Shown piece after piece: positions 1-7,777 of a DNA stretch of 14,081 nt. The notes below the pieces were generated by a model that did no database searches, was not told the DNA's origin, and saw only the letters and a program-made list of their open reading frames with translations. The stretch's first letter is position 1, and every line of letters begins with the position of its first letter. The DNA is from Anaerolinea thermophila. Its GTDB lineage: Bacteria; Chloroflexota; Anaerolineae; Anaerolineales; DRKV01. The DNA is taken from positions 1 to 14,081 of the forward strand of contig DYKW01000031.1 in NCBI GenBank assembly GCA_020722405.1, read 5' to 3'. The position numbers and the translations under genes were made by a program.

Positions 1-77
1 GGGGCCAGGGGTGGGGGTACACCAGCACAAAAGTGTAAATCTATTTCCGGTGGGAAATGAACCATCCCCATCTGTGG

Positions 78-105
78 GTTATATTTGCCAGATCGTTTTT
101 GCCAA
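78..105 (-). promoter_or_regulatory. Putative sigma-70-type promoter for a gene beyond the left edge
   Basis: Read on the minus strand, TTGGCA (100-105) is followed by a 16-base spacer and TATAAC (78-83). Each hexamer is one base away from consensus, and the 16-base spacing is the same as in the two stronger promoters of this window. It starts 11 bases after the stop of the fucose synthase gene, so it would drive a gene lying left of position 1. The predicted start is near 71. The palindrome seen at the other two promoters is absent here. The call rests on motif matching only. Confidence 0.42.
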
Positions 106-116
106 AAGCCGATTTT

Positions 117-1088
117 TTATCGAATACGCTCGCGATTCTCTCGGAACCAGGAAATCGTGCGGCGCAGCCCCTCTTCGAAAGGCATTTGGGCCTCGAAGCC
201 AAAGTATTCTTTGGCGCGCGTAACGTCCAATCGGCGGCGCGGTTGTCCATTGGGTTTGCCGGTATCCCAAACAATCTCGCCTTCGAAACCGGTCAATCGG
301 GCAATCAGGTGCGCCAGGTCTTTGATGCTGATTTCCATGCCGGCACCCAGGTTGACCGGCTCGGGGCCGTTATAGCGCTCTGCAGCCATCACGATGCCCA
401 AAGCTGCATCCCCAGCATAAAAAAATTCACGTGTGGGAGAGCCATCGCCCCACAACACGACCTGTTCGTCACCGCGTTCCTGCGCCTCCACCATCTTGCG
501 AATCAAGGCGGGGATAACGTGGGAGGTCTCCAGGTTGAAATTATCACGCGGCCCATACAAGTTAACCGGCAAGAGATAAATTGCATCGAAGCCATACTGT
601 TGTCGGTAGGCCTGTGCCTGCACCAGCAGCATTTTCTTTGCCAGGCCATAGGGGGCGTTGGTTTCTTCGGGGTAGCCATCCCACAGGTTTTCTTCCTTGA
701 AGGGCACCGGCGTAAATTTGGGATACGCGCAAATGGTACCGATGGCAACGAATTTTTCTACCCCACGCGCCCAGGATTCGTGCATCAGGGGGACGCCCAT
801 CATTAAGTTTTTGTAAAAGAATTCTGCCGGACGGGCGCGATTAGCGCCAATACCACCGGCCAGTGCCGCCAAATGGATGACTATGTGCGGTTTCGCGTCT
901 TCCAACATTCGCCGGATGTCTTCGATGTCCGTTAGATCATACTCCTCAATGGTGGGGATGAAAATCTCGGTGGCACCACGCGCGCGCAGCACCTGCTGCA
1001 CAAATGAACCGAGGAAGCCGGCACCACCGGTTACGCACACACGTTTGCCAGCCCAAAACTCCTGAGGGACGGGATAATTTTTATCCAT
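117..1088 (-). CDS. fcl: GDP-L-fucose synthase (GDP-4-keto-6-deoxymannose 3,5-epimerase/4-reductase)
   Basis: This 323-residue extended SDR should convert GDP-4-keto-6-deoxy-D-mannose to GDP-L-fucose with NADPH in the cytoplasm, the step after Gmd, which is encoded immediately upstream. The dinucleotide-binding motif TGGAGFLG lies at residues 20-27, after an N-terminal extension of about ten residues. The catalytic region reads GTICAYPK (117-124), with Thr118 where the E. coli enzyme has its catalytic Ser and Cys120 at the position of its epimerase Cys. Tyr147 and Lys151 form the YxxxK pair (YGLAK). PVNLYGPRDNF and TSHVIPALIRK follow, the latter carrying the expected His. The Thr-for-Ser change I regard as usual for this GTxCAYP subgroup rather than a defect. 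The ATG at 1088 is preceded by AGGAG at a rather long 11-base distance. It sits 59 bases after gmd and is probably the last gene of the operon that starts at 3816. Function is nearly certain. Confidence 0.95.
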   Translation of the reverse strand: MDKNYPVPQEFWAGKRVCVTGGAGFLGSFVQQVLRARGATEIFIPTIEEYDLTDIEDIRRMLEDAKPHIVIHLAALAGGIGANRARPAEFFYKNLMMGVPLMHESWARGVEKFVAIGTICAYPKFTPVPFKEENLWDGYPEETNAPYGLAKKMLLVQAQAYRQQYGFDAIYLLPVNLYGPRDNFNLETSHVIPALIRKMVEAQERGDEQVVLWGDGSPTREFFYAGDAALGIVMAAERYNGPEPVNLGAGMEISIKDLAHLIARLTGFEGEIVWDTGKPNGQPRRRLDVTRAKEYFGFEAQMPFEEGLRRTISWFRENRERIR

Positions 1089-1147
1089 GCCGTTTTATGC
1101 TCCTATTCAAAAAATATGCTTTGTTTGGTCGTTGTTTGCGGTATCCA

Positions 1148-2221
1148 TCAGCGTTCCATGCTAATAGTTTGATCTTCCCAATTGTGCCAATCTCCAAATT
1201 TTTCATCCAGAATACGCTTGCCTTCGCCAGGGGGCGTCAACCCCAGCAATTCCATGTCGGCATCCACCATAATGCGCACCAGTTCATGGAAGCGCACGCG
1301 CGGTTCCCACCCCAAGGTTTCGCGGGCTTTGGCAGCATCGGCCAACAGGTAATCCACCTCGGTGGGGCGGAAGTACTTGGGATCAATGCGCACATACTCT
1401 TGATAATCCAGGCCAACGTACCCAAAGGCTTCTTCCAAAAATTCGCGTACCGTATGGGCTTCACCGGTGCCGATCACCAGGTCGAGGGGCTCATCGTGTT
1501 GCAGCATCATCCACATGGCCTCGACGTACTCCGGCGCATAACCCCAGTCACGGCGTGAATCCAAATTGCCCATGTACAGGTGTTTTTGCTTTCCGACCAG
1601 AATCGCGGCAACGGCACGGGTCACTTTGCGCGTTACAAAGGTTTCACCGCGGCGCGGGGATTCATGATTGAACAAAATGCCGTTACAGGCAAACATCTCG
1701 TAAGCATGGCGGTAATTTTGGGTAATCCAAAACCCATAGGCCTTGGCCGCAGCGTAAGGGCTTTGCGGCTCGAAGGGCGTTTTCTCACTCTGAGGGGGGT
1801 TGGCGCTCCCAAAGAGTTCGCTGGTGGAAGCCTGATAAAAGCGCGTCTTCACGCCACTGCGCCGAATGGCCTCCAAAATGCGGATGACGCCCACGCCGCT
1901 CACATCGGCAGTGTATTCAGGCATATCGAAACTGACGCGCACATGGCTTTGCGCCCCCAGGTTGTAGATTTCATCCGGCTGCACCTCGTGGATAATCGTC
2001 TCCAAACTGCCAGAACTGCCTAAATCGCCATAATGCAAAAACAATTTGACCGCCCCACCGTTACCATGCGGGTCGCGGTAAAGATGGTCAATGCGACGCG
2101 TATTGAAAGTGCTCGAGCGGCGGATGATGCCATGCACTTCGTAACCTTTTTTGAGTAAAAATTCGGTCAGGTACGAACCGTCCTGTCCGGTGATGCCGGT
2201 GATAAGCGCTTTTTTAGGCAT
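1148..2221 (-). CDS. gmd: GDP-mannose 4,6-dehydratase, long (E. coli-like) type
   Basis: This 357-residue extended SDR dehydrates GDP-D-mannose to GDP-4-keto-6-deoxy-D-mannose, the substrate of the fucose synthase encoded next. TGITGQDGSYL (8-18) is the NADP-binding glycine motif. STSELFG carries Thr133 and Glu135, matching the E. coli catalytic numbering, and YAAAK supplies Tyr156 and Lys160. FNHESPRRGETFVTRK and RRDWGYAPEYVEAMW are family hallmarks. The length and the long loop around residues 41-60 place it with classical Gmd enzymes, in contrast to the shorter paralogue at 12971-13942. I start it at the ATG at 2221, which has GGAGG five bases upstream. A TTG four codons earlier overlaps that ribosome-binding site and is unlikely to be used. 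It begins 39 bases after the SDR gene and lies 59 bases before fcl, consistent with one operon. Confidence 0.95.
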   Translation of the reverse strand: MPKKALITGITGQDGSYLTEFLLKKGYEVHGIIRRSSTFNTRRIDHLYRDPHGNGGAVKLFLHYGDLGSSGSLETIIHEVQPDEIYNLGAQSHVRVSFDMPEYTADVSGVGVIRILEAIRRSGVKTRFYQASTSELFGSANPPQSEKTPFEPQSPYAAAKAYGFWITQNYRHAYEMFACNGILFNHESPRRGETFVTRKVTRAVAAILVGKQKHLYMGNLDSRRDWGYAPEYVEAMWMMLQHDEPLDLVIGTGEAHTVREFLEEAFGYVGLDYQEYVRIDPKYFRPTEVDYLLADAAKARETLGWEPRVRFHELVRIMVDADMELLGLTPPGEGKRILDEKFGDWHNWEDQTISMER

Positions 2222-2260
2222 GAAAACCTCCAAAATTTAGAAAACGGAATATGTGCCGGG

Positions 2261-3271
2261 TCATTGCACGATGAAATGGGCATTGCGGTATCGCATGGCC
2301 TGCGGCTCTTGAATGATCCCCAAACGCAAGGCATTCAGTACTTCTCGGATGCCATCATCGAGGCCAAACTCGGCGGTAAAGCCAAGTTCTCGCTGTACTT
2401 TATCGAAAGAGACGCGGATATCGCGCATATCTCCACCAAAAGTCATATCTTTGTAGTGCACTACCGTTTCCGGCAGACGCTTGAGGATGCGGGCAACGAC
2501 CTGGTCTTTGGTGTAGTTGCCTTCCGGCGTACCCAAGTTGTAAATCTGCCCTCGGATTTTCTCGTCGGGTGCGCTCAACCCCATGAGCAAGCCACGTACG
2601 CCATCCCGCAGGTGCAAATAAGAACGCGAGTAGCCGCGCTGATAAATCAACAGTTCACGCCGCAAGTAGGCTTCCATCACAAATTGATTGACGATCATAT
2701 CGAAACGGGTGCGCGGGGCAATGCCATACAGGGTGGCAATGCGAAAGATCAGCGCGGCACAATCCGCATTAGCGCCCTGGGTCAACAAAAAGCGCTCGGC
2801 TGCGATTTTCGTTTCGGCATACAAGGACTGAGGGGTCAGCGAAGCATCCTCGGTAACGGCAGTGCCATCCGGGGTCAAGCCGTACACACTGTAAGTGGAG
2901 GCATACACAAAACGGGCCACGCCCAATTTTTCCGCTTGTTCGAAAACCCGCTGCACAGCCTCGACGTTATAACGCCAGGCCACCTGCCGTCCAACCGCCT
3001 GACAAGCCGGAAATCCGGCAATGGCGGCCAGATGAATTACCGCGAAAGGTTTCGGCCACCCGTCGGGTATGGCTTGTAAAATCGCGCGCGGCTCCCATAC
3101 GTTGGCTTTGACGAAGTGAAAATTCGGATGCGGTAGGTATGAAACCAAAGATTCGCCGCCATACAACAAATCATCTACCACGGTGACACGATACCCCAGG
3201 CGCAATAACTCGCCGGTCAGCACGGCGCCAATGTACCCGGCGCCACCGGTAACCAACACATGCTCATTCAT
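2261..3271 (-). CDS. Extended-SDR NAD-dependent nucleotide-sugar epimerase/dehydratase, substrate unknown
   Basis: This 336-residue cytoplasmic enzyme has TGGAGYIG (8-15), VVDD (31-34, an acidic pair favouring NAD), HLAA (80-83), catalytic Ser125/Thr126 in ASTYSVYG and Tyr151/Lys155 in YAETK. It therefore belongs to the GalE-like extended SDR group and looks catalytically intact. The GGDMRDIRVSFDKV stretch near the C-terminus resembles NAD-dependent epimerases found in polysaccharide loci. I cannot tell whether it epimerises, reduces or dehydrates, nor its sugar. Its position before gmd makes a GDP-sugar plausible. The ATG at 3271 is chosen because AGGAG lies just upstream and the TGGAG motif then falls at the usual depth. 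A longer frame reaching 3361 runs inside the regulator gene and has no family support. The start overlaps the end of the regulator gene by 8 bases, implying translational coupling. Confidence 0.85.
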   Translation of the reverse strand: MNEHVLVTGGAGYIGAVLTGELLRLGYRVTVVDDLLYGGESLVSYLPHPNFHFVKANVWEPRAILQAIPDGWPKPFAVIHLAAIAGFPACQAVGRQVAWRYNVEAVQRVFEQAEKLGVARFVYASTYSVYGLTPDGTAVTEDASLTPQSLYAETKIAAERFLLTQGANADCAALIFRIATLYGIAPRTRFDMIVNQFVMEAYLRRELLIYQRGYSRSYLHLRDGVRGLLMGLSAPDEKIRGQIYNLGTPEGNYTKDQVVARILKRLPETVVHYKDMTFGGDMRDIRVSFDKVQRELGFTAEFGLDDGIREVLNALRLGIIQEPQAMRYRNAHFIVQ

Positions 3272-3761
3272 ACGAATCTCCTGTTTCATGCGGCCAAACC
3301 AATGCCACCTGTGTGCCTTTAATGGAGAGCAGCGGTACGTCTTTGCGTGTTTCCTCGACAACGGTGATATTCTGCTCCAGACAACTCAGACGGCAAATAT
3401 CTACAATATCACGTTCCCCCTCGGAAATGCGCACCTCGTCAAAACCAGACTCTTTTACATCCAGCAACAATGCGCCTACCCTTTGCCGCACCCGCCGATA
3501 CAGTCGCATGGAGGTATTGATGTAATCCACCGTCAGGTGTGCACGAAAGGCCAATCCATCGGGTGTGATGATATAACGCAATTTGCGTCGTTGTGCTCGT
3601 TTCACCTTGACGTAACCTTTGGAAATCAGCCGTTTCAAATGCCAGTTGATTGTTCCCACGGCAACGCCCAATTGAACGGCCAGAGAAGCCTGGGTTGCAT
3701 CCGGGTTATGTTCGATATGCTCCAGGAGTTCGAGTTCACGCAGGGTCGGGTCTGTACTCAT
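3264..3761 (-). CDS. Winged-helix (MarR-like) transcriptional regulator of the locus
   Basis: This 165-residue protein starts with a winged-helix DNA-binding domain (about 6-75). Residues 24-46, TQASLAVQLGVAV followed by GTINWHLKRL, form the helix-turn-helix, and KVKRAQRRKLRYIITPDG forms the wing. It resembles the EPS-associated MarR-like regulators that occur beside polysaccharide genes. A linker helix (76-104) leads to a small alpha/beta region (107-157) that reads like a shortened Rossmann unit: a strand at DEVRIS, then GERDIVDICRLSCLEQ as a helix, then strands at ITVVEE and QVALVW. The glycine-rich loop of a true dinucleotide site is not preserved. It is the first gene of its operon, with GGAGAG before the ATG and a leader of only about 20 bases, directly behind a consensus promoter overlapped by a palindrome. 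Autoregulation, and control of the other operon that carries the same palindrome, is inferred. Confidence 0.85.
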   Translation of the reverse strand: MSTDPTLRELELLEHIEHNPDATQASLAVQLGVAVGTINWHLKRLISKGYVKVKRAQRRKLRYIITPDGLAFRAHLTVDYINTSMRLYRRVRQRVGALLLDVKESGFDEVRISEGERDIVDICRLSCLEQNITVVEETRKDVPLLSIKGTQVALVWPHETGDSYE

Positions 3762-3774
3762 CGATTCTCTCCAA

Positions 3775-3791
3775 AATTCAGCCGTTGAATT
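3775..3791. promoter_or_regulatory. Operator-like inverted repeat at the regulator operon promoter
   Basis: AATTCA-GCCGT-TGAATT is a perfect inverted repeat with 6-base arms and a 5-base centre. Its right end overlaps three bases of the -10 box (3789-3794), and its centre (3783) coincides with the predicted transcription start near 3782. Bound protein should block initiation. The same element, ATTCA-N5-TGAAT, occupies the same place at the other operon promoter (13968-13984). The adjacent winged-helix protein is the natural candidate to bind it. No other intergenic region of the window has it. Confidence 0.6.
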
Positions 3792-3816
3792 ATAACCGCT
3801 TATGGGGGAGTGTCAA
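3789..3816 (-). promoter_or_regulatory. Consensus sigma-70-type promoter of the regulator/SDR/gmd/fcl operon
   Basis: On the minus strand, a perfect TTGACA (3811-3816), a 16-base spacer and a perfect TATAAT (3789-3794) lie 28 bases upstream of the regulator ATG. The -35 box contains the TGA stop codon (3813-3815) of the preceding membrane-protein gene, so the new transcription unit begins at the very end of the upstream operon. No terminator lies between them, so some readthrough is likely. Two perfect hexamers at near-optimal spacing make this a confident call. Confidence 0.85.
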
Positions 3817-5816
3817 GGGTTCTTTCCACAACCGCGCACATCGTATAGAGCACGCCACTCTCCCGATGGGCTTCCTACCTCACCCAGGCGTTTTACGCAG
3901 GTCATCTTTTGGTAAGCCTCTGCCACCGCTGCGGGAATATGCCGCCACCATTTTTCGTCCATGTACACAAAGTCATAACCGGCTTCGGCGACCACTTGTG
4001 GGTCAGGAGATTCGACCAGCGCCTCCCAGTCTGGATAGGGGCGGTAAACATCCTCGAAGGCGCGTACCGGCCAGCCAAACAACGTCACCCCACGGACGGG
4101 GTTGTTATCGAGCACCTGGGCATGAGGCGGCAGCACATCCCAAAAACGCTGACTCATGAGCACGTCCATATCACACACAAAATACGTGTGTTGTAGTTGA
4201 ATGCGCGCCGTTCCCAAGATGGCGAAGAGAAGCACACCGCTCAGCATCCCGCTTCCCAGAGCAACCTGTGTGGCCAAGCGCAAGCGTCCAGAGGCGCGTT
4301 GGAACCACATCCAGGCCAACGGCCAGCCCAGCAACAACCACAAATGGGCGGCGGTCTCCGGCATGCGCGTCATCGAGCGGTCCAAACCGTATTTGAAGAA
4401 GACCACAAAGAGCAGATTGAACCAGGCTGCCAGTGCCAGCCCGGCAGCAATCCAGCGAAAACGGCGCAAGAAGCGCCACGTCATCGCCCAGGCCGCGGGA
4501 ATCAGCAGCAAAACCGGCCCGAACTCGGTCAACAAGACCAACGCTTGCGCCGGGTCGAAGAGCGATAGCGCGCCAAAATGTGCCGTAGGGATAGCCGGGG
4601 GCCAACGCAAGGCAAAACCGTAAGCATTTGCCTGGGAAACAGCGGCCTGTCCCTGCCAACGCAACAGAAAAGCGCGCAGTGTCTCGGTGATATAGCCGCC
4701 CTGCCACAGGCTCAACAGGCCGGCTGCGGCTAACACCGCCAACCAGGGTACCACCTGAGGCGGGGCCTGTTTTCGCTGCCACCAGAAAAAACCACCGGCT
4801 GCCACCAAACCCAAGGCCAGAAAAGCAAACAAGTGCTCGGCGCTCAAGGCCAGGTTCGCCAGGGAGAGTGCTACCACTGCCCAGCCCGTCCAGTGTGCCC
4901 GGCGCAAATGTTGCCCGAGCAAGAGCAAGGCCAAAAGGGTCATCCAGGATAGCGCCGCCGTGTTCGCCATCGCCAAATGCAAAGGAATGAAAAGCCCACC
5001 GTGGAAGGCAAACGGGAACGGCATGGCGCCGCCCCCTTCGATCAACCACGGTTGCGCCAGGGCTTCCATCAACGTAGGCGCGGTATCGGCTGCGCTACCC
5101 ATGAGGGCAATGTGCGCACTCACCCACAAGAGAACATTACGCGGCAAGAGCAGCAACAGCCAACGCACACCACCACCAAAGAAAACGGCTGCCGAACCCC
5201 ACCACGCTGCGCCACGGCTATGGGTAGTACGATAAAACCATAGCCAGGTCAAAACCGTGGTCAGTGCGATTGTAAAGGCCTTGCCCAAATCCAACGCAGC
5301 CCAGGGGAACCAGCCCAACATACGCACCAAACTGGCTGCCCAAACGTGCAAGCCATAGTGATAGGCAAACGGCAGGGAGGGGTCAAGGTAAAAAGGCGGC
5401 GGCACATAGTCACGCGCTATGATCGCCACCAGGGGAACATGCAAAAATTCATCGAAGAGCGCGACCCCGCGCTGAATAGGAAACAACGCCCCCACCAACA
5501 CCGCCAGCGCCAGGTAAGCACGCCAGGGGAAATCCGTCCAAAAGGGCTGCCTGCCGGCCGCAAACCAGGCCGTCCCCCCCAAAGAAAAAACCAGCACGGC
5601 AGCCAACCAATAAGCCACCGGTAGAGCCACAAAATGTGCCGCCGCGTTCGCCAGCGTCTCGGCAGCCACAAACCCCAGCGCCAGCCCCACCATATCGGCT
5701 TCGGCACGCCGCAAGCGCAACGCATATCGTCCCAACAACACGCCGCCCATGGCCCACAGCACGCTCAGCAAGCCATACGCGCCCAATGCCCACAAAGAAA
5801 ACGCTCGAAACATCAT
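3813..5816 (-). CDS. Large polytopic membrane protein, GT-C-like putative glycosyltransferase
   Basis: This protein has about 667 residues and roughly a dozen hydrophobic segments. An Asp-Glu pair (Asp122-Glu123 in LFDEFLHVP) follows an early membrane segment, then a loop with LDPSLPFAYHYGLHVW (144-159). An acidic pair in the first large outward-facing loop is the hallmark of GT-C glycosyltransferases, which take sugars from polyprenyl-phosphate donors. The last 110 or so residues (from about FWDVLPPHAQVLDNN) are soluble and alpha/beta-like. I do not recognise a named family, and donor and acceptor are unknown. I start at the ATG at 5816, which forms an ATGA overlap with the stop of the preceding gene and has GGAGGG just upstream. 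The next codon is also ATG (5813) and could be used instead. A longer frame to 5918 lies inside the upstream gene and lacks hydrophobic character. It is the last gene of unit A. Confidence 0.8.
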   Translation of the reverse strand: MMFRAFSLWALGAYGLLSVLWAMGGVLLGRYALRLRRAEADMVGLALGFVAAETLANAAAHFVALPVAYWLAAVLVFSLGGTAWFAAGRQPFWTDFPWRAYLALAVLVGALFPIQRGVALFDEFLHVPLVAIIARDYVPPPFYLDPSLPFAYHYGLHVWAASLVRMLGWFPWAALDLGKAFTIALTTVLTWLWFYRTTHSRGAAWWGSAAVFFGGGVRWLLLLLPRNVLLWVSAHIALMGSAADTAPTLMEALAQPWLIEGGGAMPFPFAFHGGLFIPLHLAMANTAALSWMTLLALLLLGQHLRRAHWTGWAVVALSLANLALSAEHLFAFLALGLVAAGGFFWWQRKQAPPQVVPWLAVLAAAGLLSLWQGGYITETLRAFLLRWQGQAAVSQANAYGFALRWPPAIPTAHFGALSLFDPAQALVLLTEFGPVLLLIPAAWAMTWRFLRRFRWIAAGLALAAWFNLLFVVFFKYGLDRSMTRMPETAAHLWLLLGWPLAWMWFQRASGRLRLATQVALGSGMLSGVLLFAILGTARIQLQHTYFVCDMDVLMSQRFWDVLPPHAQVLDNNPVRGVTLFGWPVRAFEDVYRPYPDWEALVESPDPQVVAEAGYDFVYMDEKWWRHIPAAVAEAYQKMTCVKRLGEVGSPSGEWRALYDVRGCGKNP

Positions 5817-7777
5817 TCGCCCTCCATCATCGCACATGCTTCTTCGTTCGGCGTTTGGCGTGGTGCCATCAACTGCACGTTCACCCGACGCCACACCTTC
5901 ACCGGCTCGTAATAGCACAACAAGGGCGCCGCCACACCCCGCACCCAGGCATCATTCTCCTCGCCGAATATGGATTGCTGGCCCTGCAAGTTCAAATTAA
6001 CCTGTTGCACCACAATCAGCGCAAACCGCCGTGCGGCCAGGTCGGCGCGAAACTGTGCCAGATAAGCCCGGTTATGCGCCATCGCCATTTCCATCAAGAA
6101 GGTGCGCTCGTACTCCGGAATCAAGGGCACCTCGATTTCGCCGAAAGTGAGCAAGTGCCGCTCGCTGATGAAAAGCACCTCGCCGCCGTCTGCCGCCGTC
6201 GCCACCGCTTTTTTGCGGATTTCGTTGATCGCCTCGCGCGCCAGGGAAATATCCCTAACGCTGCGCGGCCCACCCGTCCAGGCAGCCCAATACAGCGGCA
6301 CCACCATCAGGAGCACGACGAACCCCCAGGGTGCCCTCCCCCCCTGAAATTCCCGCGCCACAGACGCCCCCTCAGGTGGGAGGCGATCCCAAAAGGCATA
6401 CACCCCCCAAAGGGACAGTAAGGCAAAGGCGCTATCCAGATTGTGCAGGTTATTCCCGCCGCCGATCTTCATACTGACCACCAATCCGCCTGCAAACAGT
6501 ACCAGCGCCATGCCCCACAACCCAAACCGGCGCCAGAAAGCCAATCGCGTGTACCACCCACGCCACACAAGCAGCGCTATCACCGGCAAAAAAGTCACCA
6601 CAGCCATCGGCAACAGGCCTTGCGGGAAGGTGGGATTAGGCCACAGACGGTACCACAACAAATCGGAGGTAAAGCTGGTGCCAAAATCCTGCGGGGGATT
6701 GCCGGAAACCAAGGCATAAAACGCCTGACTACCCAGCGCAGCGGCACCGCCAACAAGTCCCCACACCAAGGGGAAGCGTAAATACCGCCACCAAGGCATA
6801 TCGGATTGCGGCACCTCAAGAAAATAAATAGCCGCCGCCAGGATAGCAGGCATGGGATACCAGTTCACCCGGCTGATTCCGGCCCACAATGAAGCCAGCA
6901 TCACCACCCCCAGCGTGCGCTTCGGGTGCTGTACATCCGTCCCCCAGACAACCAGGATCACGACAATCAACAAGTGGTAATAAGTCGGCCCCTGCAACAG
7001 AAACAGGGTCACGCCCCAGAAAGTAGTCCAAATCGCCCAGGGCTGTTGCAAGCGCAGGCGCCGCACAATCCCCCAGGAAGCCGTCAGGGTCAGGCCAATC
7101 CACAAGGCCGCCTGCCAAGCGCGGTGTGCCCATAACGGCAAATCGAACAAAAACGGCACGGCTTGCAGCAAATAACGGCTGGGGTGTAGCGCCGGCCAGG
7201 CAACCCGAAAGCCGTACAGGCGCGGCGAGAAAAACAACGAAGCGTAGTAATACCGGCTGGCTTCTGACCACCCCTGCGAGAGGGGATAACGCGAAATCGG
7301 CGCCACAAACCACAGTAGGGCATAAACGGCCGCTTGAAACGGCAATACGCCCCCCAACCGCTGCCAAACGTCCCAACGCGGCCAACCGGCCGTCAACCAC
7401 AAGGCAGAGAAAACAGCCCCCAACCAAAGCAAGGCAGCATGTACCCACACCCCTCGAAAGAACATCCCGTAAACCGGATGCGATGCCAGCAAGAAGACTC
7501 CTAACGGATACAAGGCTGCCACCAATGCCCCCAGCCGGCGCGTGCGTTCTGCCAGCCTTACAAGCCAGACCGGAGGCGATTTGCGCCACTGCCAACCCCA
7601 CAAAATCAACAGTCCCATCGTAGCAACAACGCCTAGCACAATAGCCGCCTGCCAGCGGCGGGAGGTTGCCAACACACCCAAAGATTGCGTTTGGTATCGG
7701 ACTTGTGACGTCAAGATACCCGTTGCTATCGCACAGGAGGGCAAAAGCAACCGTTCGAAGTGCTTCGTCAGATTCAT
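5813..7777 (-). CDS. Large polytopic membrane protein, putative GT-C-like glycosyltransferase
   Basis: This 654-residue protein is dominated by hydrophobic segments from about residue 42 to 500, followed by a soluble C-terminal part of about 140 residues ending in a cluster of acidic residues. A polar loop at 161-201 (SQGWSEASRYYYASLFF, then PALHPSRYLL) has the layout of a GT-C catalytic loop. However, it has a single acidic residue, Glu172, and no Asp-Glu doublet, so activity is less certain than for its neighbours. The start ATG at 7777 overlaps the stop of the upstream gene as ATGA and has no clear Shine-Dalgarno of its own, so its translation probably depends on coupling. The first 40 residues are basic and only mildly hydrophobic. 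I recognise no specific family. A role in glycan assembly at the membrane is inferred from context. Confidence 0.75.
   Translation of the reverse strand: MNLTKHFERLLLPSCAIATGILTSQVRYQTQSLGVLATSRRWQAAIVLGVVATMGLLILWGWQWRKSPPVWLVRLAERTRRLGALVAALYPLGVFLLASHPVYGMFFRGVWVHAALLWLGAVFSALWLTAGWPRWDVWQRLGGVLPFQAAVYALLWFVAPISRYPLSQGWSEASRYYYASLFFSPRLYGFRVAWPALHPSRYLLQAVPFLFDLPLWAHRAWQAALWIGLTLTASWGIVRRLRLQQPWAIWTTFWGVTLFLLQGPTYYHLLIVVILVVWGTDVQHPKRTLGVVMLASLWAGISRVNWYPMPAILAAAIYFLEVPQSDMPWWRYLRFPLVWGLVGGAAALGSQAFYALVSGNPPQDFGTSFTSDLLWYRLWPNPTFPQGLLPMAVVTFLPVIALLVWRGWYTRLAFWRRFGLWGMALVLFAGGLVVSMKIGGGNNLHNLDSAFALLSLWGVYAFWDRLPPEGASVAREFQGGRAPWGFVVLLMVVPLYWAAWTGGPRSVRDISLAREAINEIRKKAVATAADGGEVLFISERHLLTFGEIEVPLIPEYERTFLMEMAMAHNRAYLAQFRADLAARRFALIVVQQVNLNLQGQQSIFGEENDAWVRGVAAPLLCYYEPVKVWRRVNVQLMAPRQTPNEEACAMMEGE

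Noticed and set aside
43..58. ATTTCC-GGTG-GGAAAT inverted repeat downstream of fcl
   Set aside because: The stem is only 6 base pairs, and no T-run follows on the minus strand, so it does not support a terminator for the operon.
57..806. Open frame of 249 codons on the plus strand opposite fcl
   Set aside because: It is antisense to a gene with complete family motifs, lacks recognisable domains and has no supporting ribosome-binding site. The same holds for other long plus-strand frames, such as 2264-3079 and 5636-6421.
3272..3361. N-terminal extension of the SDR enzyme by 30 residues
   Set aside because: The extra residues are read inside the regulator gene, are basic and Cys/Trp/His-rich without family likeness, and the ATG at 3271 has a good ribosome-binding site.
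5817..5918. N-terminal extension of the GT-C-like protein by 34 residues
   Set aside because: It lies within the 3' end of the upstream gene, is not membrane-like, and the ATGA junction at 5813-5816 with GGAGGG upstream gives a better start.
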